Assembly (NCBI GenBank): GCA_016840245.1
Contig: JAEOST010000237.1
Location: forward strand, 1 to 10,064
Length of the DNA stretch: 10,064 nt
Origin: Candidatus Thorarchaeota archaeon
Lineage (GTDB): Archaea; Asgardarchaeota; Thorarchaeia; Thorarchaeales; Thorarchaeaceae
Reading direction: 5' to 3'
Shown piece after piece: positions 1 to 6,946 of this stretch (positions within the stretch are counted from its first letter, which is position 1; every line of letters starts with the position of its first letter). The position numbers were made by a program, and so were the translations under genes. The notes below the pieces were generated by a model that did not search any database, had not been told where the DNA came from, and worked only from the letters and a program-made list of their open reading frames with translations.

Positions 1-3000
1 ATTGGTGATGTACCGTACACATGAACTTCTAAACCATCCAATAACATATCAGAGTCCGAATCTGGGTTGAGTGGGTCTGATCCCGCTGCTATTTCTTCAC
101 CATCCTCAAGGTTATCATCGTCGCTATCCCGGTCATTGGCCATAGTGCCGTAGACCCTCAGCTCTTCCAGATTACCCAGACCATCACCATCAGAGTCCCA
201 GTCATCATCAGAGATGTTACCATGGGTCGTGTTGGTTGTGGGATCGGTGTCTGTGATCTCCACTTCCTCCCAGTCAGTAAGACCGTCCGTATCAGTGTGA
301 TTGGTCAGTGGATCTGACTCGTAGTCGTTTATCTCGCGGCCATCATCAAGTCCGTCCATGTCAGTATCGCTCATGAGAGGGTTCGTGTTGTACTCTACAA
401 CCTCATCATAGTCGTTTACGTCATCGTCGTCAGTGTCTCGCTTCAGTGGGTCTGTGATGTACGGATTGATCTCAGTTTCGTGAACCTCTTCATCGTTTGT
501 CAGTCCATCGCCATCCTCGTCGTCATTGAGGTCAGTGGTCCCGTCATCATCAGAGTCCTTGTCCCTTGGGTCGGTTTTCGTGAGCACACACTCCTCCCAG
601 TTGGTCAGGAGGTCTCTGTCCTCGTCGTCTGCACCGTCTAGTGTACCATCACCATCACTATCATCCACTAGGGGATCTGTGAGTGTGAGCAGTATCTCAT
701 GCTCGTTGGTCAATGTGTCATTGTCTATGTCCCAGTCAGCGTCTGATATACCATTACCCTGTGTGCTGTAGAGCCGTGGATTGGCCACGGACATGGTGAT
801 GTTGACCTCATGGTAGTCAGTCAGCCCATCTCCGTCACTGTCCTCCTCCAGAGGAAGTGTACCCAAATCTATCTCCTGTCCATCAAGAAGGCCGTCTTCA
901 TCCGAGTCTTCCTTCAGTGGATTAGTTTTGTAGAAATCTATCTCTTCTCCATCGTCAAGCCCGTCATCATCAGAATCTGAATCCAGTGCATCTGTTTCAT
1001 AGACCTTGATCTCGTCATAGTCAGTGATATCATCGTCGTCCGTGTCTGTATTGTTCAACGCGGTATGCCACGTAAAGGCCTCTTCGCCGTCGTCTAGGCC
1101 ATCTCCGTCTGAGTCTCGCTCATTGGGGTCTCCGAAGTAGTAGAATATCTCATCCCAATCACTGATAGTGTCCTCATCTGTATCAATCTCATTAGGATCA
1201 GTATCGTAGACCAGAATCTCAAGTCCGTCCGAGAGCATGTCCCCGTCTGTATCAACAAGAGTACAGTTGGTCTGATAGCGATAGATCTCGTTGAAGTTGT
1301 CTATTCCGTCTCCATCCTCGTCATCAAGATTGTCTGGTATGCCATCTCCATCAGTGTCCCAGAGAGTCGGGTCTGTGTGACTGTTACCCAGCTCATCATT
1401 GTCAGCAAGCTGGTCATCATCAGTGTCCTCGTCGATTGGTGAGGTCTCGTAGATGTTCACCTCATCACCATCACTGAGGTTGTCGAAGTCGCTATCAGGA
1501 TTCTCAGGGTCTGTACCCTCTTCGTACTCCTCCTTGTCATTCAAACCATCATTGTCGGTATCAGCTAACGTGGCATTTGTTCCGAAGATATAGACCTCGA
1601 AGTAGTCATCAAGCCCATCTGCATCTGTATCATTGAGAAGTGGATCTGTCCCAATATCTAATTCCTCTCTGTCATCAATCATGTCAGAATCGGTATCTGC
1701 CTTTGTGGGGTCTGTGTTGTGTGTGTTGACTTCATCACCATCACTCAAGAGGTCACCGTCTGTGTCCCAATTTGTTGGTGATGTCAGGGATGTGTAGACC
1801 TCGTAGTAGTCAGATAAATCGTCATGGTCACTATCCGTGCCTGTTGGGTCTGTATGGTAGACCCAGTACTCATCGTAGTCGTCTATACCATCGTTGTCTG
1901 TGTCCATGTCAGTGGGGCTGGAACCGCATGTGTAGACCTCTAAACCATCTAATAATCCATCAGAGTCAGTATCATTGACCATGGGGTCTGAACCGTAACC
2001 GTATATCTCCAGACCATTTGAGAGACCGTCTATGTCACCATCCAAGTTGTAGTCTGAGGTGCCATTCATGAAGGTACTGTATCTGCTTGCATTCAGGTTG
2101 AGCTCGTTTATCTCCACATCATCGTAGAGACCGTCCCTGTCAGTGTCTCTACGAGTTGGGTCTGTACCCTCCTCCCACTCCTCAAAGTCGGTCAGTCCAT
2201 CTCCGTCAGAGTCAATCTCCAATGGGTCAGGGTAGACCATGGCGCTGTCCAGTCCAGATGCGTCTATCCAAGTGACTGTGAATCCAAAGACCTCGAAACC
2301 ATCGCTGAGGCCATCGTTATCAGTGTCCATGTCACCGGGTGAGGGTTCGTAGATATCATTCTCCTCACCGTTCTCAAGACCATCGCCATCGGAGTCGAAG
2401 TTGTCGTCATTTGTACCAGGATTGGTTTCGGGATTGTTGGGGTCAGTTTCAGTAATCTCAACCTCTGTGTAATCGTCCAGATTGTCTCCATCACTATCTT
2501 TCACAAGTGGATTGGTCCCATACTCATTGACCTCATCTCCGTCGCTGAGTCCATCCTCATCGGTGTCCAATTCTAGAGGGTCAGTTCCATAGGTGATTAC
2601 CTCTTCACCATCTTCAAGTCCATCATCGTCTGAATCCTTATCGTTCGGATCCGTTTCACCAATGTCGATTACTCCGTCAGCATCCAGGTCCTCACCAAAC
2701 TCTGATGGGTCCCATACACCATTGGCTATTACATCATGCCAACCATCGTAGAGTCCATCCCCGTCAGAGTCTACATTGGTTGCATTCAGACCCATCTGGA
2801 CCTCCAGACCATCGCGAATCATGTCATCATCCGAGTCCCAATCCATGGGATCTGAATTATAGATGCGTATCTCATCACTGTTTGAGAGACCGTCGTTGTC
2901 CTGATCGTCATCACCATCCAAGATACCGTCATCATCGGAATCGTCGTCATTTGGGTCAGTCCCGATGTCATTTACCTCTTCACCGTCATTTAGACCATCT

Positions 3001-4736
3001 GAGTCGGTGTCTGCGTTGAGAGGGTCAGTGTAGACCCATTCTTCAGTATCCTCGTCCCAGTTAATCTCCTCATCGTTGGTCAGGCCGTCATTATCAGGGT
3101 CCTCTTCCCCATCGAGTGTACCATCATCGTTTGAATCATTATAGAGTGGGTCTGTTCCAGTCATGTCCACCTCGAACCAGTTGGGAAGACCGTCGTTGTC
3201 ACTGTCATAGTCATCATCACGTATTGATGCATGTTGGCTGTACGCATTGGTGGGGTCGGTTTCTGTGACGTAGAGTTCTATACCATTGGAAAGGTTGTCG
3301 CCGTCTTGGTCCTCGTCGTAGTCACTTATGTCATCATCATCCGAATCCTCGTCATTTGGATTCGTTCCTAGAATGAGCCACTCATCCCCGTCCTTCACAT
3401 TGTCATCGTCAGAGTCGGGGTCTCGCGGTAGCGTGAGAGAAGTTCGAAGTTCAAAGAAGTTCGAGAGGCCGTCAAGGTCCGAGTCCTCATCATTGTCGTT
3501 GATGAGGTCGCCATCAGAGTCATCATCAAGTGGATCAGTACGGGTGAGGTAAATCTCCTCTCCATTGGTGAGAAAGTCACCGTCCCAGTCATAGTCGTAG
3601 TCATTGGTTGTGTTGGTTGGGTCAAATGTGTAGGGATTAGTTGGGTCGAAGGTTGGCAGAAGGTCTATTTCGTCATTGTCGAAGATACCATCTTCGTCTG
3701 TATCTGTAGAATTGGCATTTGTACCGTAGGTTAGGACCTCAAGTCCATCATCTATGCCATCTTCGTCAGTATCAGTCAGAGTGGCATTCGTTCCATAGGT
3801 GAACCACTCTTCGTAGTCGTTGAGCCCATCTAGGTCTGTATCAGCCGAGTTTGGATCAGTGTCCCAGATGTCCACTTCGTCGCCATCACTAATGAGGTCT
3901 GAGTCTGTGTCCCAGTTCGTGGCATTGGTGCTGTAGGTGTTGATCTCCTCAAAGTCATCAAGACCATCGTGGTCGGTGTCCTTGGCAGTCACATTTGTAC
4001 CGTAAGTCACATACTCCTCATAGTCATCAAGACCATCCTCATCTGAGTCTGCCTCCCGAGGATTGGAACCTACGATCATAACCTCCTCGTAGTCTAGGAG
4101 GTTGTCGTTGTCAGTGTCATCGTCAGTGGGTGAGGTCTTCCAAATCTTGACCTCTTCCCCGTCAAGTAGGAAATCATCATCGCTATCAGGGTCGTGGACA
4201 TCACTACCGACCTCAATCTCTTTCCAGTTGGCTAAGTCATCGCTGTCCTCATCGTCGTAATAGTCAGAGATACCGTCATTGTCTGAGTCAACGTCATTGG
4301 GGTCAGTGTCGGTTGTGCGGACCTCCTCAAGGTTGGTGAGTCCGTCGCCATCGTTGTCGTCCTGAGCATCATTGATGTCGTTGTCGTTGGTGTCTACCTC
4401 AAGTGGGTCTGTGAGGGTTATGTTATTCTCTTCGTAGTCTGTGAGCTGGTCAAAGTCAGAGTCTGCGAAATTGGGGTTGGTGCCGATATAGATCTCTTGG
4501 TAATCTGTCAGCTCGTCATCATCTGAATCCTCATCATTGGGATCCGTGTCGTGAGTGATGACCTCAGCAAAGTCAGAGAGCTTGTCTGAGTCTGAATCTG
4601 GCGATAGTGGGTCGGTATTATACTCGAGCACTTCCTGTCCATCATCGAGATTATCATTGTCAGAATCAGCGTCATTGGGATAGGTACCTTCAATGAGGGT
4701 TTCTCGTGCGTCTGCAAGTGCGTCACCATCCTGATC
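1..4736 (-). repeat. Array of about 59 TSP3-like Asp-rich protein repeats (about 69-nt coding period)
   Basis: From residue 396 (DQDGDALAD) to the window edge the coding sequence is built almost wholly of tandem units. The common unit is D-(S/T)-D-x-D-(G/N)-(L/I)-x-D-(G/Y)-x-E-(V/I)-x-x-Y-x-T-(D/N)-(P/A)-x-x-x, 22-24 residues long. About a dozen places carry a compact extra loop, as in DDEDGDGLTNDEEV. Alternating aspartates at positions 1, 3 and 5 with an acidic residue near 12 are the calcium ligands of TSP3 and EF-hand-like loops. The units differ strongly in nucleotide sequence, so this is an old array kept by protein-level selection rather than a recent DNA satellite. The array continues past position 1, so the full count is unknown. 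Confidence 0.93.
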
Positions 4737-5921
4737 GTAACCGTAAGTTATGACCTGACCTAAGTTATTACCCACTATGAACTCGTCATTTCCGTTATCA
4801 TCGCGGTCGCCAGTGGCAAGGTCCCCGGAGTATTGGGGAACGTTGATCTCAGTGACAAGGTAGCCTGTGGCATTGAACACACTTACTGTATTGGTGCTCC
4901 CTGCAATCACCTGCAGGTCTAAGAGACCTCCAATATTGGCTACTGTGAGTCCGTTCACTGCAGCATTCAGGGTCCTGTTACGGAGGGAGTGCCCGGTACT
5001 GTTGAACCAACGCAGGTCTCCAGCATCTGTACCAACAACGAGTTCATGCAGAGCACCAGTGATGATATCATCAGCCAAGAGCCCAGTGATTGCACTCTCC
5101 AGTGTGATATTGAATCCTGATGTACCATCAAACTCGAATACATAGACATCACCGTTTTCGTTACCAAAGAGAATGGATGGGTTACCTCCAGGTATGACAT
5201 AATTTGAGGTCACTGCCAATACAGGATATGATGTTGACATGGAGAATGAAACGCTACTTGATAGTCCATCGAAGAGTGTGAACTCGCCTCCAACTGAGCC
5301 AATCAGGACATCAGCACGTGCATCGAGATTGACATCATTTGCCAGGATACTGCGTACTGCACCATCGGCGGTATAGTTCCAGAGTTGAACACCTGCATGG
5401 GTGTAGGCATATGCTAGACCATCTTCGCAACCTACTATAATTTCTGGATCAGTGTCCCCTGTGAGCTCACCAGTGGTTACAGTTCTAACATCATCAGGTA
5501 GCGACACATTGGTCAACACAGTCTGGTCTGCTGAGATGGCCAAGAGACCATCAACTGTTCCGATATGGAATCCCTCATCAGCGGGACTATCGAACACTTC
5601 CAGGTCGAATGGTGTTGCTCCAATATCCATACTCCAGATGAGTGCGGTATTGTGGTCGAAGAGGAACAGTGTACCATTCTCAGTTATCACAGCTACTTCG
5701 ATCTCATTGTCCCCATCCGCATTGAGGGTCACAATATCCACAATCTGGTTGCCAGTGGTGTTGGTCCATGCCTCAGCAATATCGAAGGCAGCAATCTCGG
5801 CAATGGCATTACCTGAATCATACAGGTTGACCTGCCCATAGTCCGGTGTGGTCACAATACTCTGCATACTAGCAAGAGCAAATGCAATGAACACAATCAA
5901 CAGTATATGGCGTGATTTCAT
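1..5921 (-). CDS. Giant secreted protein: signal peptide, beta-propeller and about 59 TSP3-like calcium-binding repeats (partial, 3' end outside window)
   Basis: This frame opens with ATG at 5921-5919 and stays open to the window edge, giving at least 1973 codons without a stop. I translated it through and spot-checked the frame at several places (around 5820, 4500, 3000, 1450, 575 and position 3). The N-terminus is a typical Sec signal peptide: MKSRH, then a hydrophobic stretch to about residue 17, with likely cleavage near ALA-S or MQS. Residues about 30-390 form eight propeller-like blades. From residue 396 onward the protein consists of units of the form DxDxDGLxDGxEVxxYGTDPxxx, mostly 22-24 residues, which match thrombospondin type 3 / bacterial TSP3 repeats that bind calcium. 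The protein is extremely acidic, has only a handful of cysteines and carries many N-x-S/T sequons. The likely role is an extended calcium-stiffened cell-surface fibre or adhesin with an N-terminal globular head. Its anchor, if any, lies beyond position 1. No specific ligand can be named. The start is supported by the signal peptide and an upstream GGAGG. Confidence 0.93.
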   Translation of the reverse strand, partial: MKSRHILLIVFIAFALASMQSIVTTPDYGQVNLYDSGNAIAEIAAFDIAEAWTNTTGNQIVDIVTLNADGDNEIEVAVITENGTLFLFDHNTALIWSMDIGATPFDLEVFDSPADEGFHIGTVDGLLAISADQTVLTNVSLPDDVRTVTTGELTGDTDPEIIVGCEDGLAYAYTHAGVQLWNYTADGAVRSILANDVNLDARADVLIGSVGGEFTLFDGLSSSVSFSMSTSYPVLAVTSNYVIPGGNPSILFGNENGDVYVFEFDGTSGFNITLESAITGLLADDIITGALHELVVGTDAGDLRWFNSTGHSLRNRTLNAAVNGLTVANIGGLLDLQVIAGSTNTVSVFNATGYLVTEINVPQYSGDLATGDRDDNGNDEFIVGNNLGQVITYGYDQDGDALADARETLIEGTYPNDADSDNDNLDDGQEVLEYNTDPLSPDSDSDKLSDFAEVITHDTDPNDEDSDDDELTDYQEIYIGTNPNFADSDFDQLTDYEENNITLTDPLEVDTNDNDINDAQDDNDGDGLTNLEEVRTTDTDPNDVDSDNDGISDYYDDEDSDDLANWKEIEVGSDVHDPDSDDDFLLDGEEVKIWKTSPTDDDTDNDNLLDYEEVMIVGSNPREADSDEDGLDDYEEYVTYGTNVTAKDTDHDGLDDFEEINTYSTNATNWDTDSDLISDGDEVDIWDTDPNSADTDLDGLNDYEEWFTYGTNATLTDTDEDGIDDGLEVLTYGTNANSTDTDEDGIFDNDEIDLLPTFDPTNPYTFDPTNTTNDYDYDWDGDFLTNGEEIYLTRTDPLDDDSDGDLINDNDEDSDLDGLSNFFELRTSLTLPRDPDSDDDNVKDGDEWLILGTNPNDEDSDDDDISDYDEDQDGDNLSNGIELYVTETDPTNAYSQHASIRDDDYDSDNDGLPNWFEVDMTGTDPLYNDSNDDGTLDGEEDPDNDGLTNDEEINWDEDTEEWVYTDPLNADTDSDGLNDGEEVNDIGTDPNDDDSDDDGILDGDDDQDNDGLSNSDEIRIYNSDPMDWDSDDDMIRDGLEVQMGLNATNVDSDGDGLYDGWHDVIANGVWDPSEFGEDLDADGVIDIGETDPNDKDSDDDGLEDGEEVITYGTDPLELDTDEDGLSDGDEVNEYGTNPLVKDSDGDNLDDYTEVEITETDPNNPETNPGTNDDNFDSDGDGLENGEENDIYEPSPGDMDTDNDGLSDGFEVFGFTVTWIDASGLDSAMVYPDPLEIDSDGDGLTDFEEWEEGTDPTRRDTDRDGLYDDVEINELNLNASRYSTFMNGTSDYNLDGDIDGLSNGLEIYGYGSDPMVNDTDSDGLLDGLEVYTCGSSPTDMDTDNDGIDDYDEYWVYHTDPTGTDSDHDDLSDYYEVYTSLTSPTNWDTDGDLLSDGDEVNTHNTDPTKADTDSDMIDDREELDIGTDPLLNDTDADGLDDYFEVYIFGTNATLADTDNDGLNDKEEYEEGTDPENPDSDFDNLSDGDEVNIYETSPIDEDTDDDQLADNDELGNSHTDPTLWDTDGDGIPDNLDDEDGDGIDNFNEIYRYQTNCTLVDTDGDMLSDGLEILVYDTDPNEIDTDEDTISDWDEIFYYFGDPNERDSDGDGLDDGEEAFTWHTALNNTDTDDDDITDYDEIKVYETDALDSDSDDDGLDDGEEIDFYKTNPLKEDSDEDGLLDGQEIDLGTLPLEEDSDGDGLTDYHEVNITMSVANPRLYSTQGNGISDADWDIDNDTLTNEHEILLTLTDPLVDDSDGDGTLDGADDEDRDLLTNWEECVLTKTDPRDKDSDDDGTTDLNDDEDGDGLTNDEEVHETEINPYITDPLKRDTDDDDVNDYDEVVEYNTNPLMSDTDMDGLDDGREINDYESDPLTNHTDTDGLTDWEEVEITDTDPTTNTTHGNISDDDWDSDGDGLGNLEELRVYGTMANDRDSDDDNLEDGEEIAAGSDPLNPDSDSDMLLDGLEVHVYGTSP
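4752..5834 (-). other. N-terminal beta-propeller domain (about eight VCBS/FG-GAP or PQQ-like blades)
   Basis: Residues about 30-390 of the giant protein repeat with a period of 40-46 residues. Each blade has a pattern such as D-x-N-x-D-x-x-x-E-(I/V)-x-(V/I)-G-x-x-x-G-x-(L/V)-x-x-(F/Y). Visible examples are LNADGDNEIEVAV, LTGDTDPEIIVG, VNLDARADVLIGS, ILFGNENGDVYVF, HELVVGTDAGDLRWF, LDLQVIAGS and RDDNGNDEFIVG. Two blades end with LIWSMDI and VQLWNYTA, which resemble the W-containing strand of PQQ-type repeats. I count eight blades. VCBS/FG-GAP propellers usually bind ligands or proteins, and their D-x-D-x-D loops can bind calcium. The blade count is by eye, and seven or eight would both be reasonable. 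Confidence 0.75.
5859..5921 (-). other. Signal peptide of the giant repeat protein
   Basis: Residues 1 to about 21 read MKSRHILLIVFIAFALASMQ and S. They show a short basic N-region (K2, R4, H5), a hydrophobic core of about 12 residues and small residues (A15, A17, S18, S21) suited to signal peptidase I. Cleavage after A17 or S21 is equally plausible. No lipobox cysteine is present, so a lipoprotein is unlikely. This places the rest of the protein outside the cell and indicates Sec-type export. Confidence 0.85.
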
Positions 5922-5928
5922 TCTTTTT

Positions 5929-6945
5929 TTAGCCTCCTTCTAATGCCGCTTTGGTCTCTTTCAATTCGGTCGCAATTTCTTTGAATTGTTTTTGCTTCCA
6001 AGGCTTCACTTGGAAATAGTCGAAGAAGTCTGCCTCTACTAAGCTGACCTCCTCAAAGGGAATCTTCCGTTCATTCAGTTCTCGGATGACACGTACCATA
6101 TTGTCAGCAGGGTCGTCTATGAAGAGCTTCATTGTGTTTCGACCTGCTTTGGCCATGTACGTCACTCCCTCTATTGCTCCAACATTGTCAAGTAGTGGAG
6201 CAGAGAGGTTGGGTAGGATTACTTGGATTGCCTCACCCTTTCCTGGTAGGGTTGATATGAGGTCTACCGGAGCACCAAACTGACTCACTAACCCATCCTC
6301 TAGTAGACATACGCGTGTACAATAGTCAACAATCTCAAGGTCATGGCTGATGATTACCATAGAGGTTCCAAGCTCATAGTTGAGCTCTTTCAAATAGTTC
6401 AGGGTCTCGTGTCTAAGGTGCGCATCAAGACCCGTTGTTGGCTCGTCAAGTAGTAACATAACCGGATCATGTATCATTCCTAGACATATCGAAACACGTT
6501 TTCTCTCTCCACCTGATAGTCTAGAGATCCGTTTGGTCTTGAGGTCTTCATCAAACCCTAGGATTGTCAGAATACTTCGAGCACGTTCTTCAATGATCTT
6601 GGGTCGCAGACCAAACATACGACCAAAGAACTGAGCATTCTGCAGAGCAGAGAAATCATAGTAAAGACTCAGATGTTCCAGTTGCGGTACATAGCCTACT
6701 AGTAGACTAATGAGGTCGCCCCTCTTAGTGACATCATGACCTCCAACAAATGCCTGTCCCTCTGTTGGTTTGATTTGTCCGGTGAGTACTCGGAGAACCG
6801 TGGTCTTACCTGCACCTGATGCTCCAATGATACCAAGAAACTCCCTCTTGCTGGCGTAGAATGACACTCCCTTGAGCGCATAGAAGCTACCAAAGGCCAC
6901 CTTGAGGTCGATGATGTCGATCTCTCGTTCGAGTCTGGGGCTCAT
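5929..6945 (-). CDS. ABC transporter ATP-binding protein (complete, 338 aa)
   Basis: This is a cytosolic nucleotide-binding subunit that would hydrolyse ATP to drive a membrane permease. All core motifs are present: Walker A GASGAGKTT at residues 41-49, Q-loop VPQ with Q88, signature LSGGERKRV at 143-151, Walker B VMLLLDE at 162-168, D-loop GLDA at 172-175 and H-loop H201 in ISHD. The SGGERKRVSI signature followed by LLLDEPTTGLD resembles ABC-2/ABCG-type exporters. The remaining 110 or so residues contain a beta-alpha domain ending near ADFFDYFQ, similar in placement to the C-terminal domain of ABC-2 ATPases (DrrA/CcmA-like), and then a charged, probably helical tail. The ATG is one base after the protease stop and has GGAGGGG six bases upstream, so the start is secure. 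No permease gene is visible. The substrate is unknown; export of surface components or protein handling would fit the neighbours. Confidence 0.95.
   Translation of the reverse strand: MSPRLEREIDIIDLKVAFGSFYALKGVSFYASKREFLGIIGASGAGKTTVLRVLTGQIKPTEGQAFVGGHDVTKRGDLISLLVGYVPQLEHLSLYYDFSALQNAQFFGRMFGLRPKIIEERARSILTILGFDEDLKTKRISRLSGGERKRVSICLGMIHDPVMLLLDEPTTGLDAHLRHETLNYLKELNYELGTSMVIISHDLEIVDYCTRVCLLEDGLVSQFGAPVDLISTLPGKGEAIQVILPNLSAPLLDNVGAIEGVTYMAKAGRNTMKLFIDDPADNMVRVIRELNERKIPFEEVSLVEADFFDYFQVKPWKQKQFKEIATELKETKAALEGG
5933..5937 (-). promoter_or_regulatory. Shine-Dalgarno site of the giant protein gene, inside the ATPase 3' end
   Basis: The minus strand reads GGAGG, then CTAAAAAAAGA, then ATG. 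The GGAGG encodes part of the last two glycines of the ATPase gene, and the ATPase stop TAA lies between it and the new start. The 11-base spacing is slightly long, and the A-rich spacer should be unstructured. This supports the ATG at 5921 and suggests translational coupling between the two genes. Confidence 0.7.
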
Positions 6946-6946
6946 C

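Noticed and set aside
526..3552. Plus-strand ORFs encoding Ser-rich or Pro/His-rich peptides across the repeat region
   Set aside because: They are antisense shadows of the Asp-rich codons (GAC, GAT and TCN read backwards give GTC, ATC and NGA patterns). They lack credible RBS and family features, and the minus-strand frame beneath them is continuous.
2264..4729. Minus-strand ORFs rich in Met and Thr (for example near 2264-2494, 3395-3625 and 4508-4729)
   Set aside because: They are frameshifted readings of the same Asp repeats (GATGAC read as ATG-AC). The true frame, with codons on multiples of three from 5921, is open throughout.
1..4736. CRISPR array or DNA satellite, suggested by the regular period of about 69 nt
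   Set aside because: There are no identical direct repeats separated by unique spacers. Similarity is at the protein level, with diverged codons and a preserved reading frame.
5452..5841. Plus-strand 129-aa ORF opposite the propeller domain
   Set aside because: It is a shadow of the propeller coding frame. There is no SD or recognisable domain, and the opposite strand encodes a convincing signal peptide and blade repeats.
1..5921. RTX toxin or adhesin with GGxGxDxUx nonapeptides
   Set aside because: The repeats are DxDxDGLxD with E-V connectors, typical of TSP3, and lack the nonapeptide glycine pattern of RTX. The protein also has an N-terminal signal peptide, unlike type I secreted RTX proteins.
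5922..5930. Run of T on the plus strand (A run on the coding strand) as a transcription terminator
   Set aside because: On the coding strand this is poly-A, not poly-T. There is no stem-loop, and it lies between the SD and start codon of the next gene.
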